Assembly (NCBI GenBank): GCA_013368375.1
Contig: JAACJP010000019.1
Location: forward strand, 186,001 to 250,000
Length of the DNA stretch: 64,000 nt
Direction: 5' to 3'
DNA from: Tricholomella constricta
Taxonomy: Eukaryota > Basidiomycota > Agaricomycetes > Agaricales > Lyophyllaceae
In this document: positions 1 through 9,143 of the stretch, in pieces
How the letters are laid out: each line of letters opens with the position of its first letter
Numbering within the stretch: the stretch's first letter is position 1
The notes under the pieces: model-generated
Databases searched by the model: none
The model's input: the letters and a program-made list of their open reading frames with translations, nothing else
Told to the model about the DNA's origin: nothing
Made by a program: the position numbers and the translations under genes

Positions 1-1377
1 GTCCAACTTGGTGAAGTACCGCGCGCCGCGAAGGTTATTCACCAGTTCGCTAATGAGGGGCAGCGGGTATCGGTTCTTCACCGTGAGCGCATTGAGCGTC
101 CGATAGTCCTGAACCAGTCGGAGCGACCCGTCCTTCTTCTTGATGAAGAAGACCGGCGACGCCATGGGCGACTTGGACGGTCGGATGCGACCTGTCTCGA
201 GGTTCTCCTTGAGGAACGCGTCGAGTTCGACCTGTTCTGCCGGTGAGAGCGGGTAGACCTTCGTGCCCGTCGGCGACGCGCCCGGCTCCAGTTCGATGGC
301 ATGGTCCCATTGCTTGCGCTCTGGAAGCTCATCGAATGCGACTTTGGAGAAGACATCTTCAAAGTCGTGGAGGTGGGTCGGTACTGCGTCGCGGAAAGTT
401 CTGGGCACGGAGTTAGCAGCGTGCGCTTCCGCAAGTCGCTGCGATGTCGTTTGGCTGGCCCGAATATGTTCGGCGGTCGGAGTCGGATGGATCGCGGTCG
501 CGAAGATGCGATCGCCACTCAGGAAGGTTTCCACCAGGAAGTCGTCAGACTCTGGGTCAGGTTCCTCCAGGACCGGGGTGTAGGGGAGGAACTCCTCCTC
601 ATCAGAGTCGTCCTCAACATACGGGTTGGTCGGGGCTCGCAGGTCGGGCTCAGTCATCGGTATACCGTCGGCTCGACAGGCGCGGATCGCTGCGCGCACT
701 TTGGTGCGTGCGCGCCGATCGGCTTTGACCTCGTCCTTGCAGGTGCCGCACTGCGTCGGACAGCGACTCATCTTCACCTCCTTGGTCTCCCAGTCGATCT
801 CGGGGTTATGGTTTTTAAGCCAGTTGAACCCGAGGATCATGTCTTGCTTGCCTAACTGGGTGACCCCGAAGACGGCTCGTTCGGTATGACCGTTGTATCG
901 CAAGACAGCTTCTACGATGCAAGAGACCGAACCGCCTTCGTTGAGAGTGCCGTCCACATTGTAAACCGGGGATGGCCGACTAAGCACCTTGGTTGTGAGC
1001 TTGTGTTTCTCGACAAAAGCAACATTGAGAAAACTGCCAGTCGCTCCGCTGTCCACTAGGGCAGTGACGGCATGCGACTCCTGGGTGTCGGTGGTCTCCA
1101 GTTCGACGTTGAGCCACAGGGATCTGGGGCAGGGGGAGGCAGCGGCGATGAAGCGACTAGGGAGTCGCTTTTCCCAGCGGGGTAGGCCACGACGCGACGG
1201 GGCGATCGGCTTTGCGACTGCGATTGGTGTCGTCGGGTCGGAGGGGTTTTGTACGTCTTTGTCGGTCGGTTCACTCGTCGGAATAGCAGCAATATTAGGT
1301 GTATTGGCGTATTCTACGGATAAAGGAGCGAACCGATTACGACTAGACAACGGGGGCGTACGTTCCACCCGTTGTGT
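1..1377 (-). CDS. pol: Pol polyprotein of gypsy copy 1 (partial; protease and start of RT)
   Basis: Pol frame open from the gag stop to the left window edge. After a linker it contains the aspartic protease with the motif LVDSGATGSF (around 1040-1070), then the region leading into reverse transcriptase, ending at a TKLD motif at the edge, the first catalytic Asp of the RT palm. It matches the copies at 37775 and 4608. No methionine start is expected, since the frame is reached by a -1 shift from gag. RNase H, integrase and chromodomain must lie to the left of the window. Confidence 0.85.
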
Positions 1378-1379
1378 AA

Positions 1380-2594
1380 TTAAAAACCCTCCTCGGCGTC
1401 GGAGGCGGTCGCGTCGGCCGACGATGGAGTCGGGTCGGCGGGGACTGCGTCCTTGCGAGCTAGACGTTCCATGATGAGCGCCTCCAGCTCATCATCGAGC
1501 ATGTGGCGCACGTCCCAGCGCAAAGGGCAGTCACGAGAGTAGTGACCCTTTTTCTTGCACCGAAAACAGTGGTCGTCGGCAGGCGCGACTCGATCGCGCA
1601 TCCGATCTACGTCCATTGGGATGCCCTGGGGGATCGGCCTGGGGGCTAGTGCGGCAGGAGCGCGGGGGGCGGGGGGAGCGGGAGCGGGAGCGGGAGCGGG
1701 GGCAGTAGCGAACGCCCATCGTGCAGCTGCGGTGGTGGGCGGGCGGCTGTCGGGCGCCTTTGTCGGGACCATCCGACGGTGGAAGTCGTCCTCCGACCTC
1801 ATGATGAAGTCTTGAGAACGAGCGATCCTCAGCCACTCCTCAATCTTCTCATCGTGCGGGCGACCCGTGGTGATGCTTCCGAGTCGCCTCGAGAGCTTCG
1901 GGTCCATTCCCCGACGGAATTTGAGGACCAGGTGACGCCCATCTGGGTAGCCCGCCTTGACCCACAGGGATCGGAACGAGTCGATGTACTCGTCGATCGA
2001 TCGACCGTTCTGGAAGTACGCCGTCGACTCCAGGATGAGCGCGGCATCGGCGACCTCGTCGAAGAGGAAGAACTCGCCACGGAAGGTGTCTTCGAAGTCC
2101 TTCCAGGCGGGCAAGACGTCCTTGGCGGTTCCGACCTGGAACACCCGACTGACGAAGTCGGCGGCTCGCCCGTGCTGCATGTACGACAGCACCCATACTA
2201 TTCGGGCGTGGTCGTCGGCGAAAATTCCCCCGCACAAGGAGAAGTAGAGCTTGCAGGCGTTCAAGAACGCGCGACCGCCCGATCGGGCGCCGTCGTAAAT
2301 GGGAGGGGGCGACGGTCGGAGGTGGTGCGATCCCGATCGCGGAGAGCCTGGCAGCGGGGTGGTCGTCTCAGGCGGCGGGGGGGTCGTGTCTGCTTCGGGA
2401 GCAGCGGGGGTGGGATTGGGGGGTGTCCCCGACATGAATTTTTCGAAAAGAGCGGAGAGGCGGTCCATAGAGGCCGAGTTGGAGGTATTGGAGGCAGAGA
2501 GAGCCGAAATTGTGGCTTCCATATTCGCCAACCGCTCCTCCGTCGTGAGGAAGGGAGAGAACGGTCGCTGCGACATGTCACCAAATTCGGACAT
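1380..2594 (-). CDS. gag: Gag polyprotein of gypsy copy 1
   Basis: 404-aa structural protein that would form the virus-like particle and package element RNA. The N-terminal 110 residues are Pro/Ser/Thr-rich and probably disordered. Residues about 115-270 form the retrotransposon Gag capsid-like domain, with W-x-x-F and F-R-x-G type motifs. An Ala-Pro repeat lies at about 290-310. A CCHC zinc knuckle, CFRCKKKGHYSRDC, is at about 345. The stop codon TAA is directly preceded by GGT TTT, giving a slippery heptamer that leads into pol in the -1 frame. Intact, unlike the gag of the copy at 36375-37763. Confidence 0.9.
   Translation of the reverse strand: MSEFGDMSQRPFSPFLTTEERLANMEATISALSASNTSNSASMDRLSALFEKFMSGTPPNPTPAAPEADTTPPPPETTTPLPGSPRSGSHHLRPSPPPIYDGARSGGRAFLNACKLYFSLCGGIFADDHARIVWVLSYMQHGRAADFVSRVFQVGTAKDVLPAWKDFEDTFRGEFFLFDEVADAALILESTAYFQNGRSIDEYIDSFRSLWVKAGYPDGRHLVLKFRRGMDPKLSRRLGSITTGRPHDEKIEEWLRIARSQDFIMRSEDDFHRRMVPTKAPDSRPPTTAAARWAFATAPAPAPAPAPPAPRAPAALAPRPIPQGIPMDVDRMRDRVAPADDHCFRCKKKGHYSRDCPLRWDVRHMLDDELEALIMERLARKDAVPADPTPSSADATASDAEEGF
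1383..1389 (-). promoter_or_regulatory. Candidate -1 ribosomal frameshift site at the gag-pol junction
   Basis: On the minus strand the last gag codons are GAG GGT TTT TAA, so the heptamer is G GGT TTT, an X XXY YYZ pattern. A -1 slip reads GGG TTT TTA and continues in the pol frame, which is open from here to base 1 with no stop in any of about 460 codons. The corresponding site in the decayed copy is GGATTTT at 37754-37760, with pol again in the -1 frame. The pattern is seen in sequence; use of the site is inferred. Confidence 0.55.
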
Positions 2595-2721
2595 CTCGAA
2601 ACGGGACTGGACGGGCGATCGGGGCGAGCGCGCGTTGGACGGTCGCGTGTAGCAGACGCGTGTTTCGGCGCGGAAGCGGATCGGTCGGCTTCGTCGGGTT
2701 TCTAGAGTTACTCTATTCTGC

Positions 2722-3218
2722 TGTTAGGGCGACCTCAGCGCAGAGCTTAGTCGTGCTGGCAGAGGGGAATCCAATGTTATATTATGTACGATTAGAGAGA
2801 ACGTAAGTAGACCTACCTGGCAGAGGGGAATCCAATGAGAATAGAGTAAAGGATTCCCCCATGTCAGGAGGATGACTATATACGAGTAACTACTTGAGGG
2901 CCGGCTCTCTGGGGTGTATGGTACGTAAATGATAACGGATGGGCAGCGGCGCGTGTATGTACACGTTCCCGACGCTGTCCGATCCTCGTGGCTCAGGGTG
3001 CAGGCGCACGAGGTCGGGTGACCGACGTCGGGATGTCGGGAATCGGGATCGGGCGCGCGCTGGAAGGGGAAGTAACGACAGGAAGTTATAAGTATGTACA
3101 CCGATGCTTGGGGCGGAGCGTCGGGGTCGGGATCGCGATCATCTGGGGAGCGGTCGGTCACGTGCTCGTCCGAGGAATCGGATGGTCACGTGATCACCAA
3201 ACAGGTGTTCCCCTAACA
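2722..3218 (-). repeat. 5' LTR of gypsy copy 1
   Basis: 497 bp bounded by the inverted termini TGTTAGGG and CCCTAACA. The same sequence recurs at 3595-4061 (minus), 4155-4606 and 7311-7802 (plus). It holds two copies of a CTGCCAG/GGATTCCCCTCT type motif near the U5 end. The stretch between the LTR and gag (2595-2721) should hold the primer-binding site, but I did not recognise the tRNA. Confidence 0.9.
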
Positions 3219-3594
3219 GAGAGCGTGTACAAAAGTGGCAGTTTGGACAGGCAAGCTTGGACGACAAGGCCTGGACACGGGAGTCAAAGATGTAGTCAAA
3301 CATTGAGTGCATGCTTGTGTACTGGCCCCAAGCAATTGTGGAAGGAGATTTCACGAATAAAGAGTGATGCAAGGTGTCACACAGGTTCTCCAAGCGAACT
3401 GGCTGCAAGGTAGCGGCATAAGAGAATTGTGCAATGAGCAAAGCCAAAATCTCAGAATTACAGAATGTAAGGAGCTCAGTGATGGTGTCGGGTTTTTGGT
3501 GCCATGTATTGTGCAACAACACGACAGTCGTGTCATACGCACAACTATTGTCCCGCCATGCCACCCCTACAGGAGCAACAAAGTATTCAACATC

Positions 3595-4061
3595 TGTTAG
3601 GGCGACCTCCGAGCAGAGCTTAGTCATACTGGCAGAGGAGAATCCAATGTTATATTATGTATGATAGAGAGAGCGTAAGAAACCTACCTGGCAGAGGGGG
3701 GTCCAATGAGAATAGAGTAAAGGATTCTCCCATGTCAGGAGGACGACTATATACAAGTAAGATACGTGAGGGCCGGCTCTCTGGGGTGTATGGTACGTAA
3801 ATGATAATGGATGGGCAGCGGCGCGTGTATGTACATGTTCCCGACGCTGTCCGATCCTCGTGGCTCAGGGTGCGGGCACGAGGTCGGGCATCGGGATCAG
3901 GCGCGCGCTGGAAGGAGGAGTAACGACAGGAAGGTATAAGTATGTACACCGACGCTTGGGGCAGAGCGTCGGGGTCGGGATCGCAATCGGTCGGTAGCGA
4001 TCGCACAGGTCGAGGGGCAGTCGGTGAGCGTCGGAGGGCGTGAAAGGGAGTTTCCCTAACA
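3595..4061 (-). repeat. Solo gypsy LTR
   Basis: 467 bp with TGTTAGGG and CCCTAACA ends, same orientation as the LTR at 2722-3218 and clearly the same family. It is flanked by the perfect 5-bp direct repeat ACATC (3590-3594 and 4062-4066), so it is the product of an insertion followed by LTR-LTR recombination. It interrupts the minus-strand ORF described at 3219-7920. Confidence 0.9.
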
Positions 4062-4154
4062 ACATCAAGTACAGATACTTTGACCGTTTTACATTGGGGA
4101 TGTAAATTCTGGTAAATCATGGCAATTCCCGGACGTCGCTTACAGACACGTGTG

Positions 4155-4606
4155 TGTTAGGGGAACGCCCGTTCACGCCCTCCGACGCTCACCGACTGTC
4201 CCCCGACACGTGCGATCGCTCCCGACCGATCGCGCCCCCGACCCCGACGCTCCGACCCAAGCGTCGGTGTACATACTTATACATCCCTGTCGCTACCTCC
4301 CCTTCCAGCGCGCGCCCGATCCTGACGTCCGACATCCCGACGTCGGTCGCCCGACCTCGTGCCCGCGCCCTGAGCCACGAGGATCGGACAGCGTCGGGAA
4401 CGTGTACATACACGCGCCACTGCCCATCCGTTATCATTTACGTACCATACACCCCAGAGAGCCGGCCCTCACGTATCTTATTCGTATAATAGTCATCCTC
4501 CCGACATGGGGGAATCCTTTACTCTATTCTCATTGGACCCCCCTCTGCCAGGTAGGTTTCTTACGCTCTCTCTATCATACATAATATAACATTGGATTCT
4601 CCTCAT
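4155..4606 (+). repeat. Truncated 5' LTR of gypsy copy 2
   Basis: Matches the 3' LTR at 7311-7802 from its first base but lacks the last 40 or so bases. The break falls in CCTC, which is shared by the LTR (TCTCCTCTG) and the RT gene (CCCCTCATTAGC), so the deletion joined the two at a 4-base microhomology. Confidence 0.88.
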
Positions 4607-4607
4607 T

Positions 4608-7310
4608 AGCGAACTGGTAAATAACCTTCGCGGCGCGCGGTACTTCACCAAGTTGGACGTCCGATGGGGGTACAACAACGTCCGGATCAAGGAAGGCGAC
4701 GAGTGGAAGGCAGCGTTTCGGACGAATCGCGGCCTCTTCGAGCCGCTCGTCATGTTTTTCGGCCTCACGAACAGCCCCGCCACATTACAGACCATGATGA
4801 ATGATATCTTCCGCGATCTGATCGCTGAAGGTGTTGTTTGCGTGTACCTCGATGACATCTTGATTTATACAAAGACGCTAGAGGAACACCGTCGGGTCAC
4901 GCGACTGGTACTGGACCGACTCCGCGAACATCAGCTGTTCTTAAAGCCCGAGAAATGCGAATTCGAGCAGACTAAGATCGAGTATCTCGGGCTGATCATT
5001 TCGCAAGGGCAAGCGGAAATGGATCCGGTTAAAGTCGCTGGAGTGTTGGAATGGCCGGCGCCGAAGAACAAGAAGGAGGTGCAAGCGTTCCTAGGCTTCA
5101 CCAATTTCTACCGACGGTTCATCCAGGACTTTTCGCACCACGCCCGACCCCTGTTCGATCTGACGGGCAAGGACGTCGCCTGGCGGTGGGGAGAGTCGGA
5201 GCAGTCGGCCTTTGCCCTTCTGAAGTCCGCGATCACGTCGGGGCCAGTCCTCATGTTCCCCGACGACGACCGACCGTACCGCATCGAAGCCGACTCGTCC
5301 GACTTCGCAACGGGCGCGGTCCTGTCGCAAGAGTCGCCGTCCGATGGCAAGTGGCACCCGGTCGTGTTCTACTCGAAGAGCTTGAACGCCGTTGAGCGGA
5401 ACTACGAGATCCATGACAAAGAGATGCTGGCGATCATCCGGTCTCTGGAGGAATGGCGACACTTCGTAGAAGGCGCAAAGCACAAGGTGGAGATCTGGAC
5501 CGACCACAAGAACCTTGAGTACTTCCTCACCGCGAAGAAACTCAATCGGCGTCAAGCCCGATGGTCGCTTTACCTCGCTAACTTCGACTTCGCCCTCCAC
5601 CACCGTCCTGGCCGTAGCATGGGCAAACCCGACGCATTATTGCGTCGCCCCGACCATGGCGACGGAAGCGCCGACAACGCCAACATCGTGCTGCTCAAAC
5701 CAGAATTCTTCGCCGTTCGTGCAACTGAAGGCCTTGCACTGGTCGGAGAGGAGGATGATGTGCTGAAAGCGATCCGCAAGGGCAATCGCGATGGAGCTCA
5801 GGAGGATGCGGTCGCGAAAGCGGCGCAACTGGTCAAAGCATCCAAGATCGCCGGCCGCTCCCTTCGCTTTGGCGAGTGGGGAGAGGAAGGCGGTCTGCTC
5901 ACGTTCCGTGGACGGATCTATGTCCCGAATGTCCCAGACCTTCGCCGACGCATTGTGGAGCAGCACCACGACTCCAAGGTCGCTGGTCACCCCGGTCGCT
6001 GGAAGACGCTCGAACTGGTGTCGCGCAACTACTGGTGGCCCCAGATGTCGCGCTTCATCGGTTCGTACACCAGCACCTGTGACATGTGTCTGCGCACAAA
6101 ACCTCGCCGCCAACTCCCCGTCGGACAGCTGCAGCCGCTTCCCATCCCCGAAGGCCGATGGAATGTCGTATCGGACGACTTCATCACCGAACTTCCAGAG
6201 TCCAACGGCCACAACGCGATCATGAATGTCGTGGATTCGGTCGGAAAGCGCGCGCACTTCATCGCGTCGCACACAACTTGTTCGGCCCTGGGAGCTGCGA
6301 ACCTCTACCGTCGCCACGTCTGGAAGCTGCATGGTCTCCCCGACGCATTCGTCTCCGATCGAGGTCCACAGTTCGTCGCCGAGTTCACGCGCGAACTGTA
6401 CAGACTTCTGGGTATCAAGCTGTCAGCCTCGACGGCGTACCACCCACAGACAGATGGACAGACGGAGCGTGTCAACCAGGAACTGGAACAGTTCTTGCGA
6501 GTCTTCTGCAATGAGCGCCAGAACGATTGGGAGGATCTCCTGCCCGACGCCGAATTCAGTTACAACAACCATGTACATTCGGCGACGCAGCAGGCCCCCT
6601 TCCTGCTTGACACTGGTCGGCATCCGCGCATGGGCTTTGAGCCGCGTCGGGGCGTTTCCAAGAACGAGTCAGCCGACGAGTTCGTGGAGCGCATGAAGGA
6701 AGCACAGGAGGAAGCCAAGGCAGCGCTTTCAAAGGCCAAAGACGACATGGAGCGGTATTACAACCAGCGACACGCCCCAACGCCCGACTACCAGCCTGGC
6801 GACAAGGTATACTTGGACGCGACTGACATTTCTACGACCCGACCGTCTAAGAAGTTGTCGCATTGCTACCTTGGCCCTTTCGTCGTGCAAAGGCGAGTCG
6901 GCCCGCTTGCATACCGCCTCCTGCTGCCTCAGTCCATGAAGCGCATCCACCCAGTCTTCCACGTCGTGAAGCTCATCCCCGCTGTCGCTGATCCAATTGA
7001 AGGTCGTCGATCCGATCCCCCTCCGCCCCCCGACATAATCGACGATGAACCCCATTACAAAGTTGAAAAGATCCTCGATAGCCGAACCTTCCGCAAAAAA
7101 CTACAGTACAAGGTCCTGTGGAAGGGCTATGGTTACGAAGAAGCTTCTTGGGAACCTCGCGAAAATGTCGCCGCCCCCGATCTGGTGCGAAAGTTCCACC
7201 GTGACAACCCTGACGCTGCCCGCCACATTCGTGGCATATTCACGTTATCCCCAGCCGTCTTCGCCACCGCGGCCCCGCACCGAGTCGTTGCGATTCAAAA
7301 GGGGGGGTGA
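4608..7310 (+). CDS. pol: Truncated Pol of gypsy copy 2 (RT, RNase H, integrase, chromodomain)
   Basis: About 900 codons, open to the stop just before the 3' LTR. Domains in order: RT palm with TKLDVRWG and the YLDD catalytic box; RNase H with DSSDFATGAVLSQ and HDKEMLA; integrase with an HHCC zinc finger (H-x-GRW ... CDMCLRTKP), and the DDE residues in SDDFITELP, DRGPQF and QTERVN; a C-terminal chromodomain with LWKGYGYEEASWEP. The chromodomain places it with the chromoviruses. The catalytic residues look intact, but the protein has lost the RT fingers, protease and Gag, and has no start codon of its own. It could be mobilised only in trans. Confidence 0.88.
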   Translation, partial: SELVNNLRGARYFTKLDVRWGYNNVRIKEGDEWKAAFRTNRGLFEPLVMFFGLTNSPATLQTMMNDIFRDLIAEGVVCVYLDDILIYTKTLEEHRRVTRLVLDRLREHQLFLKPEKCEFEQTKIEYLGLIISQGQAEMDPVKVAGVLEWPAPKNKKEVQAFLGFTNFYRRFIQDFSHHARPLFDLTGKDVAWRWGESEQSAFALLKSAITSGPVLMFPDDDRPYRIEADSSDFATGAVLSQESPSDGKWHPVVFYSKSLNAVERNYEIHDKEMLAIIRSLEEWRHFVEGAKHKVEIWTDHKNLEYFLTAKKLNRRQARWSLYLANFDFALHHRPGRSMGKPDALLRRPDHGDGSADNANIVLLKPEFFAVRATEGLALVGEEDDVLKAIRKGNRDGAQEDAVAKAAQLVKASKIAGRSLRFGEWGEEGGLLTFRGRIYVPNVPDLRRRIVEQHHDSKVAGHPGRWKTLELVSRNYWWPQMSRFIGSYTSTCDMCLRTKPRRQLPVGQLQPLPIPEGRWNVVSDDFITELPESNGHNAIMNVVDSVGKRAHFIASHTTCSALGAANLYRRHVWKLHGLPDAFVSDRGPQFVAEFTRELYRLLGIKLSASTAYHPQTDGQTERVNQELEQFLRVFCNERQNDWEDLLPDAEFSYNNHVHSATQQAPFLLDTGRHPRMGFEPRRGVSKNESADEFVERMKEAQEEAKAALSKAKDDMERYYNQRHAPTPDYQPGDKVYLDATDISTTRPSKKLSHCYLGPFVVQRRVGPLAYRLLLPQSMKRIHPVFHVVKLIPAVADPIEGRRSDPPPPPDIIDDEPHYKVEKILDSRTFRKKLQYKVLWKGYGYEEASWEPRENVAAPDLVRKFHRDNPDAARHIRGIFTLSPAVFATAAPHRVVAIQKGG

Positions 7311-7802
7311 TGTTAGGGGAACGCCCGTTCACGCCCTCCGACGCTCACCGACTGTCCCCCGACACGTGCGATCGCTCCCGACCGATCGCGCCCCCGACCC
7401 CGACGCTCCGACCCAAGCGTCGGTGTACATACTTATACATCCCTGTCGCTACCTCCCCTTCCAGCGCGCGCCCGATCCCGACGTCCGACATCCCGATGTC
7501 GGTCGCCCGACCTCGTGCCCGCGCCCTGAGCCATGAGGATCGGACAGCGTCGGGAACGTGTACATACACGCGCCACTGCCCATCCGTTATCATTTACGTA
7601 CCATACACCCCAGAGAGCCGGCCCTCACGTATCTTATTCGTATAATAGTCATCCTCCTGACATGGGGGAATCCTTTACTCTATTCTCATTGGATTCCCCT
7701 CTGTCAGGTAGGTTTACTTACGCTCTCTCTACCGTACATAATATAACATTGGATTCCCCTCTGTCAGCACGACTAAGCTCTGCAGCTGAGGTCGCCCTAA
7801 CA
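7311..7802 (+). repeat. 3' LTR of gypsy copy 2
   Basis: 492 bp, TGTTAGGG to CCCTAACA, preceded by a polypurine tract at about 7297-7307 and followed by the target duplication GTGTG. Confidence 0.92.
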
Positions 7803-7920
7803 GTGTGGGACCCTGGCGCCATGCTGCTAAAATTTTATATCTGGGGTGCGTCCCCATTCCAAACTGTGCTGCTGAGAGGCATATATACTCAGACAACAGG
7901 TTCTGAAAATTGCTGCAGCA

Positions 7921-8676
7921 GCAAGTCCATTGACCTCACAAATTTTAGTTTAGACTTATGTCGATTACATTTTTGGCCTCTTTTTAAGTGTGAATCCATG
8001 GTCAGAATTGTTGCTTGTGAGAGGACAAGGGATAGCAACACGATATCAAAGTGTGCTGCTCAAATAGTTCAGTTTGCACGGCCGAGAGGCTGCGTGAGGT
8101 GAATTCAGAAACCCAAATTGATGGGCGCGCACCGAGCTGATTTACCAGGCTGTTGGCCCAGCTCATGGCCTGTAAATTAGGCCTGTAAATTGGCCTGATT
8201 TACAGTAAATCAGTCAGAGCTAAGTGCTTATGAGCACTTAGCCCCCTTATTTCAGAGCTTAATGACCACTTCTGGCTCATATAGCAGTCAACAGCAGGAC
8301 CATAGGCTCTCAGTACAGTATATTTGCCTCCTGGACATGCCTGTGGGAGGCTTCAGGTGTGCTGGGTTGCTTTTCTGCTCATATGTACATTTAAAGGACT
8401 GTAAACTGTCTTCAATCATAGTAGAGGAGCACCCCTTGTAGAACAAAATCAATTTTAGATGCTTTTAAGCTAGATATATCCCCCCTCAGGTATGCTCAGG
8501 GAGCTGAGGGAGGTGCCTCGCAGCGACGAATTTTTTTTCGTGAACCAAGGGAGCTTACAAGACGCGCCGCGGGCAGGAGGGAGGGAGGCGAGCGCTTTCG
8601 CGCAGACGTGCCGGGTCACGTGACCATTGATCGCCGTCGGATCACGGCAGGTGCCGGCGCCGTTTTTCCCGCCGAC
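7921..8676. other. Non-coding, AT-richer stretch between retrotransposons
   Basis: No supported gene. Holds short palindromes, for example GCTAAGTGC/GCACTTAGC around 8218-8242 and repeated TGTAAAT/ATTTACA motifs around 8140-8200. Probably decayed transposon sequence continuing the ORF at 3219-7920. Confidence 0.4.
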
Positions 8677-8972
8677 TGTTGGCTGAAAGTGATCCCATCA
8701 TTATGATGGGAACAAATTGATCCAATCATTAAATAACTGGCCCAAAACTCAGGTGGAAAGACCTCGTTCTATAAATAGAACTCGGAATCCTCACCCTCAG
8801 TCTCTATAACACGACTGAGGGTAAGTTACTGCATTCCTTAGTGTACCTACTGCTTATACTGATTCATTCTTTACTAGACTTACTGTCTATTGCATAGGTA
8901 CATCCAATATACCAGTCTCTATAACACGACTGAGGACTTACTGTCTATTGCATAGCCCGGTACTTTCTATCA
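8677..8972 (+). repeat. 5' LTR of the copia element
   Basis: 296 bp, TGTTGG to TCTATCA. U3 carries a TATAAATA box (about 8770). The last 186 bases (8787-8972) are identical to 13776-13961 and contain two copies of the motif CAGTCTCTATAACACGACTG and two of CTTACTGTCTATTGCATAG. Confidence 0.85.
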
Positions 8973-9143
8973 GGTTATGGGCCCCGGAGCCTGAGCGCAT
9001 CTCGAGAAGCCTACCTGTCGTGAACACGAACGCTAGACTCCTTCAGGAAGAACCTGTCGCACTCAGCCGCTGCCTGGATCTCGAACAGTTCACAGAGCCG
9101 CGCCATCAGCACCCATCGCGATCCCATCTATCCGACAAACACC

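Larger units (their letters stand above)
1..3218 (-). mobile_element. Ty3/gypsy chromovirus-type LTR retrotransposon, copy 1 (left end outside window)
   Basis: Minus-strand element read from its 5' LTR (2722-3218) through gag (1380-2594) into pol, which is still open at base 1. The order LTR, gag, protease, RT and the close match to the better-covered elements at 4155-7802 and 35744-42307 identify it as Ty3/gypsy. The base after the LTR begins GAGAG, one half of the expected 5-bp target duplication; the other half is off-window. Both gag and the visible part of pol are free of stops, so this is probably the best preserved of the three gypsy copies. Confidence 0.9.
4155..7802 (+). mobile_element. 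Ty3/gypsy element with internal deletion, copy 2
   Basis: Plus-strand element with TGTTAGGG start and CCCTAACA end, flanked by the perfect 5-bp duplication GTGTG (4150-4154 and 7803-7807). The 5' LTR stops at about 4606 and runs straight into RT coding sequence, so the LTR tail, primer site, gag, protease and start of RT are missing. The two LTRs differ by only a few C/T changes in their first 340 bp, so the insertion is young. A polypurine tract, AAAAGGGGGGG, precedes the 3' LTR. Confidence 0.92.
3219..7920 (-). pseudogene. Transposon-type ORF of unknown function, split by LTR insertions
   Basis: Three host pieces, 7920-7803, 4154-4062 and 3594-3219, read on the minus strand as one open frame once the two insertions and one copy of each target duplication are ignored. 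The frame crosses both junctions without shift. It contains WRDNSCAYDT, a Cys-containing motif that I associate with cysteine-peptidase-like proteins in agaricomycete mobile elements, and a C-x2-C-x2-C group near its end. Upstream of about 7945 the frame meets a stop or an intron. Gypsy copy 1 (LTR from 3218) ends it on the other side. The family assignment is tentative; the disruption is clear. Confidence 0.55.

Noticed and set aside
1779..2705. Long plus-strand frame (308 codons) opposite gag
   Set aside because: Lies antisense to an intact gag with a CCHC knuckle; composition is Arg/Glu/Gly-rich, the mirror of the GC-rich coding strand, with no domain.
4155..4584. Plus-strand frames of 110-144 codons inside LTRs (also at 7311 and 35744)
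   Set aside because: They repeat in every LTR copy and consist of Pro/Arg/Ser runs; they follow LTR identity, not protein constraint.
5637..6332. Minus-strand frame of 231 codons opposite pol
   Set aside because: Antisense shadow of the integrase region, also found opposite the same region of the copy at 40130-40800.
4608..7310. Gypsy copy 2 pol as a domesticated host gene
   Set aside because: Near-identical LTRs and an intact target duplication show a recent insertion; nothing suggests a new host promoter or start.
8205..8245. Palindrome pair read as an RNA gene or terminator
   Set aside because: Short, AT-rich and within decayed transposon-like DNA; no tRNA or snoRNA boxes seen.
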